Position numbers and translations under genes: made by a program
Shown: one piece after another, positions 21,201-27,881 of the stretch
How the letters are laid out: every line of letters begins with the position of its first letter
Numbering within the stretch: the first letter of the stretch is position 1
Source of the DNA: JAHEAO01 sp037968535
Lineage (GTDB): Bacteria; Pseudomonadota; Alphaproteobacteria; Rhodobacterales; Rhodobacteraceae
Direction of reading: 5' to 3'
DNA: 37,663 nt
NCBI GenBank assembly: GCA_037968535.1
Contig: JBBKVT010000083.1
Span: 1 to 37,663 of the forward strand
The notes under the pieces: generated by a model
The model's database searches: none
What the model was told of the DNA's origin: nothing
Seen by the model: only the letters and a program-made list of their open reading frames with translations

Positions 21201-21447
21201 CCAGCGCATTCCGCTCGGACCGCATCAACAGGCTCACGGCGAGATCCGACAGCCAGTATTTCAGCTCTCCGAAATGGGTGTTTGCGGCATTGGCGTGGGC
21301 GAGAATGCCGATGGCGGCGTTATTTTCGGCAATCGCCCCGGCATTCCGCGAAAGACGTGAGGACAGGAAAACATTGGTCGCCACAAGAAATGCAAGAAGG
21401 ACGACCGACAGAAAAACCAGACGGGACAGGATTGAGAACCGGGCCAT
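18253..21447 (-). CDS. Hybrid sensor histidine kinase with HAMP, PAS, two REC and Hpt domains
   Basis: A 1064-residue protein. It has a membrane helix at about 8-28, a helical periplasmic region to about 178, and a second helix at about 181-200. Next come HAMP (201-255) and PAS (about 270-385). The HisKA domain has His421 (SHEIRTP), and the ATPase domain has N-box Asn538, DTGIGI (575-580) and GGTGLGL (604-610). REC1 has Asp669-Asp670, Asp714 and Lys768; REC2 has Asp817-Asp818, Asp861 and Lys914. The C-terminal Hpt has His1006 (AAHTMKSS). All phosphotransfer residues are intact, so a full His-Asp-His relay is possible, with the REC of the next gene as the final acceptor. The sensed signal is unknown; the haem protein encoded upstream is a candidate partner. 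Confidence 0.96.
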   Translation of the reverse strand: MARFSILSRLVFLSVVLLAFLVATNVFLSSRLSRNAGAIAENNAAIGILAHANAANTHFGELKYWLSDLAVSLLMRSERNALDARAKLEGELDILQAVAPGRVTTIRAEIDSIVDQSFLAVDAYTADQRVLGNSLVAKGQGHIRVVDDEIRALVAELEAAAAVKADLAYSEATRAVRLSTYLVIAAALVGLLLTLLVVGSITSPLRRLLASITRISDGDLNAPLPKEGRDEIGAMTRTLSMFRDSLIERQRLTDLRDEAERGLQRTKTQLVEAIEAVSEGFALFDAEDRLVICNQRYQEMYAGTGLTIKPGLSFSSIADHVSKTGLVKANSGAGDDWVVQRLQLHREPSGPFEQERANGSWLRISERKTEDGGIVGVYSDISEAKRKEIELSEMVGSLAEARDVALRATSAKSQFLANMSHEIRTPMNGVIGMSNLLLDTPLSAAQIEYAKTINESAETLLTVINDILDFSKVEAGKLDLEKLPFDLRDCVEGALDLVAMSAARKGIDLVYFIEPGTPESIVSDATRLRQILLNLLNNAIKFTERGEVVLTVSGEKSDGANGPDDLCRLAFNVRDTGIGIPADRAGQLFQSFTQVDASTTRRFGGTGLGLAISQRLVQLMGGEIWLDSTPGEGTTFHFTMVAPRAEAIHKVNLNEGRPDLDGKSALIVDDNHTNRILLTRQLSQWSMQPVATGSPHEALDWIKQGRSFDVAILDMNMPDMDGIDLARAIRRAHEPADVPVVLLSSIGQSQDHDAGNLAEVGFADVLAKPIKPSPLLNTLLSIFAGKPVRVIDRIGRKTQSYDESLARRLPLRILLADDNSTNQKLGRLILKRLGYQSDVAGNGKEVLEAVARQTYDVVLMDIEMPEIDGLEATRQIIATYPAGTRPRIIAVTANAMDGDRERFIAAGMCDYVSKPIRVEALVKALEGCADAAAALNPLANGKEVDPMTRPTLDPKALNTLLEVIGGGRAALDDLIQSFLDEGPGLIAQAQTAAAEQDAQGLRRAAHTMKSSATDFGAGDLAAVSAALEERARSGDLAEIKPMLDRMSDLHRIAHEDLHRSLSNH

Positions 21448-21500
21448 GTATCAAAGCCCGAGATGCAGCAGCGCGTTGCCGGAATGCAGTGCACCGCGCA

Positions 21501-22271
21501 TCAGCGAAACAGGCTGACGCTGATGACCCCACCAAGATCACCAAGGCGGCCGCCTTCCTTCGGATAACCGGTGACGTCGATCTCTCCGGCTGGGCTGCCG
21601 TGACAAGACAAACAACCTTCGCTGTAGTATTCCGGCACTAGAACGCGAAACGCCTTTCGTTCACCGATGCTGGAAATGTCGGCGAACACCTGACCGGCCG
21701 GCCAATCAGCGGCTTGCAGCCTGTCGAGGATAGCGCCGGTTTCCCACGCATCGGGGCGCGCCTTGCGGTTGCGCACCAGTTCCGGTGGTGCGGTCACCTT
21801 GATCGTTGCCTCGTCGCCGACAAGCTCGGCAAACCGTTCGTTCACCAGACGGCCAAATACGGCGGGAACAAAGCCTTTGAAACCGACGCCCTCCTGATTG
21901 ATCGCGGACTGGTTCGCATCCATCACATCGACGATCGCGGTCATCTGGGCTCGCACCAGCCGCGCCTCGCGTGCGTCCTGACCGGCGTATATTGGCGGCT
22001 TGCTGTTAGAAGCAAGGAAAGCCGCAATCGCGTCGGCCAGAACCCTTTCGCCCGTCAGCCCCTTGTCGCCCGCCTTATCACTGTTGATCAGTTTCTGATT
22101 GGTCGCGATGACCGAGCGTGACGACTGCAACAGGAGCGACAGGTGCAATGCCGTCTGCAAGTCACGCTCGTCCTGCGACTGGGCAGACGTTGTTACGGGC
22201 AGCAAGAGGGACATGACGCCAAGCAAAAGGGCGAGCACGGCCGCAGGTCGGGTGGAAACGACATTACGCAT
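21501..22271 (-). CDS. Periplasmic DUF3365 (Tll0287-like) haem-binding sensor protein
   Basis: A 256-residue protein from ATG 22271 (AAGGGC upstream; a GTG at 22289 is the alternative). A signal peptide ends near residue 30 (PVTTSAQ). The DUF3365 pattern is visible: a long helical start, KGFVPAVFGRLVNERF (132-147), ELVRNRKARPDAWE (164-177), and one c-type haem motif Cys220-Leu-Ser-Cys223-His224 followed by Gly. Known members carry a haem c and often sit in or beside signalling proteins, where they are thought to sense redox or gas ligands. Here it is the first gene before the hybrid kinase (53-base gap), suggesting it supplies the input signal. Confidence 0.88.
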   Translation of the reverse strand: MRNVVSTRPAAVLALLLGVMSLLLPVTTSAQSQDERDLQTALHLSLLLQSSRSVIATNQKLINSDKAGDKGLTGERVLADAIAAFLASNSKPPIYAGQDAREARLVRAQMTAIVDVMDANQSAINQEGVGFKGFVPAVFGRLVNERFAELVGDEATIKVTAPPELVRNRKARPDAWETGAILDRLQAADWPAGQVFADISSIGERKAFRVLVPEYYSEGCLSCHGSPAGEIDVTGYPKEGGRLGDLGGVISVSLFR

Positions 22272-22583
22272 GGAACGCCCTTTGGTCACAAAGGTCTTCT
22301 GCCGATCTAATGGTCACGACGATCCGGTCATGGTGCGGAATGATTGACGTTGAGTCAAACAATTTGCAGAGACGTTCGGCCGCTTCGACCTTTGCAGGTA
22401 ACAGATGCCGCGGGGTCCGGCTTGAGGGACCAGTCACCCACGGGGATCGCATACCCAGTTCCAGTTTCTGTTGTTCATTGTAACGGTTTTATGACAGCGT
22501 AGTCGGACCGATCCGCAGGAAAAAGCAGGATCGGACACGCGGTTGGCACTGGACTATCTTGTCTCGCCGCCGCTTTTGTCGCG
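22272..22583. promoter_or_regulatory. Divergent intergenic region with inverted repeats
   Basis: This stretch separates the DUF3365 gene (-) from the Na/Pi-type gene (+) and must hold both promoters. It contains TTGAC-gttga-GTCAA (22344-22358), a dyad with a 5-base centre, and GGTCC...GGACC (22414-22431). A 7-bp inverted repeat CCGATCC (22508-22514)/GGATCGG (22528-22534) would form a hairpin in the leader of the Na/Pi-type mRNA, 50 bases before its start. No gene is seen. The functions of these dyads are unproven. Confidence 0.4.
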
Positions 22584-24260
22584 ATGAAAGGCAATGAAAG
22601 ATTGGCACTGTTTCTGTTCAACCTTGCAGGTGCTGTCGCGCTTTTGCTTTGGGCCGTCCGTCTGGTCAGAACGGGGGTCGAACGCGGGTATTCTGTAGAG
22701 ATGCGGCGTTGGTTGCGACGCAGTTCCGACAGCAAGGTGATCTCGCTCGGCAGCGGTCTTGTTGCGTCCTTGCTGATGCAAAGCTCGACCGCGGTGGCGA
22801 TGCTGATGGCCGGTTTCGTGTCCGCCGGGACGCTTGGCGCAAGCGTCGGGCTTTCGGTCCTTCTGGGGGCGGATGTCGGTTCGGCGCTGGTAGCCAAGCT
22901 GCTACTGTTGTCGCCAACCTGGGTGATCCCGGCTTTGCTTGTGTCAGGGGTAACGCTGTTTCTGAAGGGTAATCAGAAGAATACGCGTCAGGTCGGCCGC
23001 ATCCTTATCGGCTTGGCCCTGATATTCGTGGCATTGGGCATGATCCGGACAACCACCGCGCCGGTTCAGGAAACCCAGGGCCTGAAGGCCATCTTGGTTT
23101 ACCTCGGGAATGATCCGTTCACCGCATTCGTCATCGGGGCGGTTTTCACCTGGGCCGCACATTCCAGCGTGGCGGCGGTGCTGCTTGTCGTCACTCTGGC
23201 CAGTCACGGTTCGTTGCCCCCATCCGGCGCAATGGCGCTGGTTCTGGGCGCAAATCTTGGCGGCGCCATGATTGCCTTCGCGTTGACCTCCGGTTCATCG
23301 GCCAGCGCGCGTCAAGTAGTCTTGGGCAACGTGCTGTTACGCGGCGGCGGCGCGGTCTTGGTATTGACCGCGATCACCTCGCTTCAGCCGGATCTGAGCT
23401 GGCTCGGGCGGACGGCGGGCCAACAGGCCATCAACCTGCACATCGCATTCAACCTTATGATCGCAATTGTCGGACAATTGTTGGCGGGGCCGGTCCTGTC
23501 CTTGGCCGCACGGATCATACCAGCGCCGACAGAAGCCGCGCCGGACTTCGCAAGGGTCAGCGCGCTCGACGATACATTGCTGAACAAACCTGATCAGGCG
23601 CTGGCCGCCGCGACCCGCGAGATTCTGCGCATTGGTGAAGACGTCGAGGTGATGCTCGACAATGTCATCCGCCTCTTCAAGGCTTGGGATGAAGCAACTG
23701 CCGATCAGATCGCGAGCTACGAGCGTCGGGTCGATACGATGCATTTCAAGACCAAGGTGTTTCTTGCCAGGCTGCAAGGTGCGGGCATTGGCGAAGACGC
23801 TGCGCAAAGCGGCATGGATCTGACCAATATATCGGTGAACCTTGAAGCGGCGGGTGATCTGATCGCCCGCAACCTTGTGGGCTTGTCACGAAAGATGCAC
23901 ACGGAAAGATTGCGATTTTCCGATCAAGGACTAAGCGAGCTTTGTGATTTTCACGACCGGGTCTTGTCCAATGCGCAACTGGCATTGAACGTGCTGCTGA
24001 CCGCCGACCCTGATGCCGCCCGTCAACTTGTCGAAGAGAAGGAACAGGTTCGAACTGTCGAAGTGGACCTGCAAAGCAGGCATATCGACCGGCTGCGCGC
24101 CAACAAAGCGGACAGCCTTGCAACCAGCAACATCCACCAGGAAACGCTACGTTCTTTGAAGCAGATCAATACTGCCTTCACGATGATCGCCTATCCGATA
24201 CTGAGCGAAAGCGGCGACCTTCTGGCAAGCCGTCTGGCCGAAGCTCCGATCGGTAAATGA
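22584..24260 (+). CDS. Na/Pi-cotransporter II-family protein with PhoU-like C-terminus
   Basis: A 558-residue protein. The membrane half (about 1-320) shows the two inverted repeats of the Na/Pi-cotransporter family: QSSTA (66-70) with GADVGS (95-100), and AHSSVA (192-197) with GANLGG (222-227). The first repeat keeps the canonical QSS; the second has HSS instead of QSS. The cytosolic half (about 340-545) is helical and PhoU-like. Family members take up phosphate with sodium, usually under low-specificity or regulatory control. ATG 22584 lacks a Shine-Dalgarno sequence, but no better in-frame start exists before the upstream stop at 22500. It is divergent from the haem-sensor operon. Confidence 0.88.
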   Translation: MKGNERLALFLFNLAGAVALLLWAVRLVRTGVERGYSVEMRRWLRRSSDSKVISLGSGLVASLLMQSSTAVAMLMAGFVSAGTLGASVGLSVLLGADVGSALVAKLLLLSPTWVIPALLVSGVTLFLKGNQKNTRQVGRILIGLALIFVALGMIRTTTAPVQETQGLKAILVYLGNDPFTAFVIGAVFTWAAHSSVAAVLLVVTLASHGSLPPSGAMALVLGANLGGAMIAFALTSGSSASARQVVLGNVLLRGGGAVLVLTAITSLQPDLSWLGRTAGQQAINLHIAFNLMIAIVGQLLAGPVLSLAARIIPAPTEAAPDFARVSALDDTLLNKPDQALAAATREILRIGEDVEVMLDNVIRLFKAWDEATADQIASYERRVDTMHFKTKVFLARLQGAGIGEDAAQSGMDLTNISVNLEAAGDLIARNLVGLSRKMHTERLRFSDQGLSELCDFHDRVLSNAQLALNVLLTADPDAARQLVEEKEQVRTVEVDLQSRHIDRLRANKADSLATSNIHQETLRSLKQINTAFTMIAYPILSESGDLLASRLAEAPIGK

Positions 24261-24315
24261 GGGCTGGCCAGCGGCGCGACCGGTCCGGACAGAGACGAAG
24301 ACTTCTCCACTAAAT

Positions 24316-24347
24316 GACCTGACGGCATCCCGGTGAGCCGGTAGGTC
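24316..24347 (+). terminator. Likely terminator hairpin after the Na/Pi-type gene
   Basis: GACCT (24316-24320) pairs with AGGTC (24343-24347) and CGGC (24323-24326) with GCCG (24337-24340), around a 10-base loop. Only one wobble and one mismatch lie between the two stems. It is followed by TTGCTATT, a weak U-rich run. It lies 55 bases after the stop and before a TTGACA hexamer (24369-24374) that may be the -35 element of the next gene. Confidence 0.5.
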
Positions 24348-24435
24348 TTGCTATTGTGCCAAGTCCAATTGACAGAACCACATTTTCAATTGCAGATTGT
24401 ATTTCTAATAGTCACAAGTTTAGGGAGGATCTACT

Positions 24436-25688
24436 ATGCGACGAGTACTGACTTCTGTTGCGGCACTGTCCCTTGCGGCGGGAATGGCCCATGCACAGAG
24501 TGCTGAACTTCCGCCAAATATCGAGCGGCTCCAAAACATGCAGTCCACCGGCGTCAAGGACTTCACCGTCATTCCGCAGGCTGGTGACTATGTGACCAGC
24601 ATCAAGAAGAACCTGGAGCGGATCAAGATGCCGGAAGGCTTCAAGATCGAGCTTTATGCCATGGTGCCGGACGCGCGTCATATCGCGGTCGGTCCGCAAG
24701 GTGTCGCGACATTCGTCGGGACCCGCAAAGACAAGGTCTGGGTCGTCACGGATCGCAACAAGGATCGTGTTGCCGACGAAGTGAAGGATTTCGCGCCCTC
24801 GCTGACCTTCACGATTCCGAACGGCGTTTGCTTCAGCCCGGACGGCTTTCTCTACATCGCCGAGCAGAATCGTGTTCTGGTGTTTCCAGCGGCTGAATTC
24901 TTTTACGAATCGCCCGACGTCGCGGTCGGTCAGGTTGTGCCGCAAGGCGAGCTGATTCCCGCCGATGAAGAGAGCTTCAATCACACCGCGCGGGTCTGCG
25001 ATATCGGTCCTGACGGCAAGCTCTACATTTCCCTTGGTCAACCCCACAATGTCTTCCCGCCGGACAAGATTCAGAAATACATGGATACTGGAATTGGCGG
25101 CATCATTCGGATGAATTCCGACGGCACTGGCCGCGAAGTGATTGCACGCGGCGTCCGAAACTCGGTGGGTCAGGATTTCGATCCGACCACCGGTGACCTT
25201 GGTTCACCGACAACCAGGTCGACGGAATGGGCGACGACATTCCGCCGGGCGAAATCAATCACATGACCGCCGTGGGGCTGAACTTCGGCCATCCGTGTTT
25301 CGGCGGCGGCGATGTTCGGACCAACGAATATTCAAACGAGGAGGTGCCGGTCGAAGTCACGATGCCGGTGTCGGAAACTGTCGCGCATGCAGCCGATCTG
25401 GGGATGACGTTCTACACCGGCAAGCAGTTCCCCGAGAAGTACCGGAACGCGATTTTCTCGGCCCAGCACGGATCGTGGAACCGCACGACGCCGATCGGTG
25501 CGCGCGTGATGGTCAGTTTCATCGGCGAGGATGGGACCGTCACGACCGAGCCCTTTGCCGAAGGCTGGATTGACGAGAACGGTGAATATCTGGGTCGTCC
25601 CGTTGATGTGGCAAACCTTCGCGACGGCTCGCTTCTGGTATCGGACGATCTGGTCGGTGCTCTTTACCGGATCAGTTACGGCGAATGA
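24436..25688 (+). pseudogene. PQQ-type sugar (sorbosone-like) dehydrogenase, broken by a one-base frameshift
   Basis: ATG 24436 is preceded by AGGGAGG. It opens a signal peptide (MRRVLTSVAALSLAAGMAHAQ) and then the beta-propeller of the soluble glucose/sorbosone dehydrogenase family (VPDARHIAVGPQGV, IPNGVCFSPDGFLYIAEQNR, then a KLYISLGQPHN repeat). The frame reads correctly to GDL at 25200 and then shifts. Adding one T to the CTTGG at 25199-25202 restores GDLWFTDNQVDGMG and the rest of the protein, which stays open to TGA 25688 (about 417 residues intact). The restored half has GHPCFGGGD and AQHGSWNRT, conserved in the family. It would oxidise a sugar or alcohol in the periplasm and pass electrons to the overlapping cytochrome. 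It could be a genuine mutation or a sequencing error. Confidence 0.85.
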
Positions 25689-26266
25689 AGCGAACGATGA
25701 CCCTTGGCCTCGGCGGGATTTTTCTCGCCGGGGTCGTTCTGGCTGAGTCGACGGTCGTAGGCGATCCCAACGCTGGTCATACCCTTGCCGGCCAGTGCCG
25801 GACTTGCCACGGGATCGACGGCTATGCAAAAATTCCGATTGCGCCCCACATCGGCGGCGAGCCAGCGGGATATCTGGCCCGCCAGTTGACCGCGTTTCGC
25901 GACGGGACCCGGGAACACGAGATCATGACGATTGTCGCCAAGGCGCTTTCGGATCAACAGATTGCCGACCTCGCAGCTTGGTATGGCAGTCAAATCGCGC
26001 AGGCTTCGCTGACAGTTGACCCTTCCGGCGCGCCCGAAACGTGTATCGGTTGTCACGGGGTCGACGGCATTGGTCTGGCAGAAGATGTTCCTAACCTTGC
26101 GGGCGAATCCAACATCTACATCGACACGCAACTGCACGCCTTCCGCGGCGGCAAACGCACCCATGAAATCATGTCCGCGATCGCCGCCGACATGACAGAT
26201 GCGGACATTCGCGCGGTCGCGGACTGGTATGCTAGCGTTCAACTTAAAATATCGCCGCCTGAGTAA
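25685..26266 (+). CDS. Di-haem c4-type cytochrome c
   Basis: A 193-residue protein with a signal peptide (MKRTMTLGLGGIFLAGVVLAE) and two tandem cytochrome c domains. Haem motifs are CRTCH (about residues 38-42) and CIGCH (about 119-123). Each domain has a later Met candidate ligand (HEIMTIV and HEIMSAI) in an equivalent position, and each ends in an aromatic DLAAWYG/AVADWYA helix, typical of the cytochrome c4/c553 type. Its ATG overlaps the stop of the sugar dehydrogenase (ATGA 25685-25688). It is therefore the likely periplasmic electron acceptor of that enzyme. Confidence 0.93.
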   Translation: MKRTMTLGLGGIFLAGVVLAESTVVGDPNAGHTLAGQCRTCHGIDGYAKIPIAPHIGGEPAGYLARQLTAFRDGTREHEIMTIVAKALSDQQIADLAAWYGSQIAQASLTVDPSGAPETCIGCHGVDGIGLAEDVPNLAGESNIYIDTQLHAFRGGKRTHEIMSAIAADMTDADIRAVADWYASVQLKISPPE

Positions 26267-26639
26267 GGATAGCGGTGATCTGGACGACTCCATTCCGCGC
26301 CACTGAACAGTCTTCAGCCCAAGCGATTGCCTGCTACGGCTCGTCGCGCCTGGACTTGAAGGGACTGCAGCCTTCTCGGCTTAACAGACTTTGCGCGTGG
26401 ATCCGGTCATTCGGGAATGCCATCCGCGTTACGAAACGCCGATCCGGGGACCCGAGCTTCTGTGTCGCTACGGACTAATTCGGATTGCACCAGATGGCCG
26501 GCGGGGCCGAGCCTGTGGTTCTCGACGACCGACGGCTGGAACGGTTCGTATTCCCGGACGGCGCGGTAGCCGCGTGACTGCCACCCGGCATTTTGTGCGA
26601 GGCCGCAAGCGCCAGTTCGGTTACAAAAGCATCACCAAT
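26267..26639. other. Non-coding stretch between cytochrome gene and rpoN remnant
   Basis: I see no open frame here with a ribosome site or a recognisable domain. Short open frames exist, but they start without Shine-Dalgarno sequences and give Arg/Ser-rich translations typical of non-coding GC-rich DNA. The last part might hold the decayed N-terminal end of the rpoN remnant or another mobile element, but nothing can be named. Confidence 0.4.
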
Positions 26640-27225
26640 CGCAGCTGGAAGGACGACGACCCGACGGTGTACCCTCGGGCGACTGCTGCGCGGACGGGAG
26701 ACCACCCGATGGCAATCGGCCCACGGTAGAGCTACAGGCGCGGGATCGCGATTTTCTCTCAGTTGCCGTCGAGGCCTTTCTGGGGTTGATCGGGTCGTTG
26801 GCCGAAACCGGGTTCGTGGCTTTGGCGGATGCGAGCGAACTGTGAATCAAAGAGGCCAGCGCGGCCATCGCCACGTTGCGCACGTTCGTCCCGAAGCCCG
26901 GAGTGCGGTTTGCGGCGACCGATCCCGCACTTCTGCGCGCTGATGTCGCCGAGATAGTAGGCATGTATCAAAGTACGGTATCACGCGTCGCGCAGTCCAT
27001 GACCGTGGAAACGCCAAGGGGTATCATCGGCGTTGCCTCTCTCTTTTCAAGATCGGTTTCCGGTGGCGACTGTTCGGTCGCCGCGCTGCGATCGCGCATT
27101 CGGGCGATTGTCGCCGCCGAGCTGCACTCGCGGCCACTTAGCGACGCCGCCATCGCCGTGTCAGACGGTTCTGCATCCCCTGGGATCACCGCCAATGTAC
27201 TCACCCCATCGCATCGCGGCGGCGG
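26640..27225 (+). pseudogene. Decayed sigma-54 factor (RpoN) remnant
   Basis: One reading frame carries RpoN pieces in the right order. First is a core-binding segment (LQARDRDFLSV from 26732, then FLGLIGSLAETGFVALADA), then an in-frame TGA at 26843-26845. TLRTFVPKPGVRF follows, matching the RpoN RTFDPKPG motif. After an apparent deletion of about 100 residues comes the HTH region (DVAEIVGMYQSTVSRVA, then TPRGIIGVASLFSRSV, equivalent to VGMHESTVSRV and the TPRG loop). The RpoN box (ARRTVAKYR) is not intact, only a degraded LTPSHR end. The N-terminal Gln-rich activator region is not seen. It is non-functional as sigma-54. Confidence 0.7.
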
Positions 27226-27239
27226 CGGGTGTTCTCACA

Positions 27240-27487
27240 CGATCTCCGCGGCGAACATCCGTTCAAAGCGATACCACCAATATCGAACCGTTTAGTGGCT
27301 TACATCAATCTCTCGCTCGTGCAGCAGGTCCTCAAGTTCCGGAGTGAGAGCGGAAAACGGACATAGAGCATCACCGTAAGGCGAATGATTTCGGGACTGG
27401 TTTTGACGTAGCGAAATGGCGAGCGCTTTGTCATCTTAAAAAGTTACGAAGCTGCCCTGCGCGCCTCAAATTTGCTTTAAAAGAGCC
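27240..27487 (-). mobile_element. Truncated IS6-family insertion sequence
   Basis: The minus strand from ATG 27434 encodes the N-terminus of an IS6-family transposase: MTKRSPFRYVKTSPEIIRL, then MLYVRFPLSLRN. A one-base deletion follows, and the frame resumes as EDLLHEREIDVSH, hits a TAA stop, and continues TVRYWWYRFERMFAAEI. Similarity ends at 27240, beside the rpoN remnant. The outer end reads GGCTCTTTTAAAGCA on the minus strand from 27487, which resembles an IS6 terminal repeat. The DDE catalytic domain and the other end are missing, so the element is dead. Confidence 0.75.
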
Positions 27488-27881
27488 TGGTGTTGGGTTG
27501 AACCGTGCACGGAAAGAAATTGACGTGACCCTGAATGAATTCCCGGCGACCAACACGAAATCAAAGCGCGCGTCGAAGTTTACGCGAACTTCTAAGGTCA
27601 ATGTCCGGAGCAGTTTCCAAAATTCTTGAAAACATGAAGTTGATGCAGGTCACCTCCTTCGCCCAAAGTTCGTGAGTCGAACCGGGACCCTTGGTCTGAA
27701 AGCGAAGCGGTTGTTCATCCAAAAGCCGGCTTATTCGCTCGAGACGTCCGGAAGCTCTATTTGTCTAGGAACCTCGAATGTCCGCATTTTCCTTCCGACA
27801 GGCTTTCCGTCAGGCAATGGCCGAGGGCGTTCCTAAACTGCTTGTGGGGAAATAGCGGCGGTACATCAGAGCCAACGCGCG
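27488..27881. other. Stretch without a recognisable gene downstream of nagA
   Basis: This 394-base stretch is visibly less GC-rich than its surroundings. It holds no gene I can support. A 25-codon frame (27778-27855, MSAFSFRQAFRQAMAEGVP and on) looks like the end or start of something larger but has no ribosome site. The sequence near 27670-27700 faintly resembles the 3' half of a tRNA read on the minus strand but does not fold. It probably continues the decayed region that begins at 26267. Confidence 0.4.

Noticed and set aside
22344..22358. TTGAC-N5-GTCAA as an FNR/FnrL box
   Set aside because: Fnr sites need four central bases (TTGAT-N4-ATCAA). Here there are five, so it is kept only as an unassigned dyad.
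26391..26729. Possible transposase fragment (RGRKRQFGYKS) on the plus strand
   Set aside because: A short resemblance to IS-encoded RRPFGYK motifs, but no DDE residues or further similarity could be found. Too weak to annotate.
27660..27715. tRNA-like stretch on the minus strand (ACCAAGGGTCCCGGTTCGACTC)
   Set aside because: It resembles an anticodon-stem end and T-loop, but the T-stem cannot close and no acceptor or D-arm is present. At most a relic; not annotated as a tRNA.
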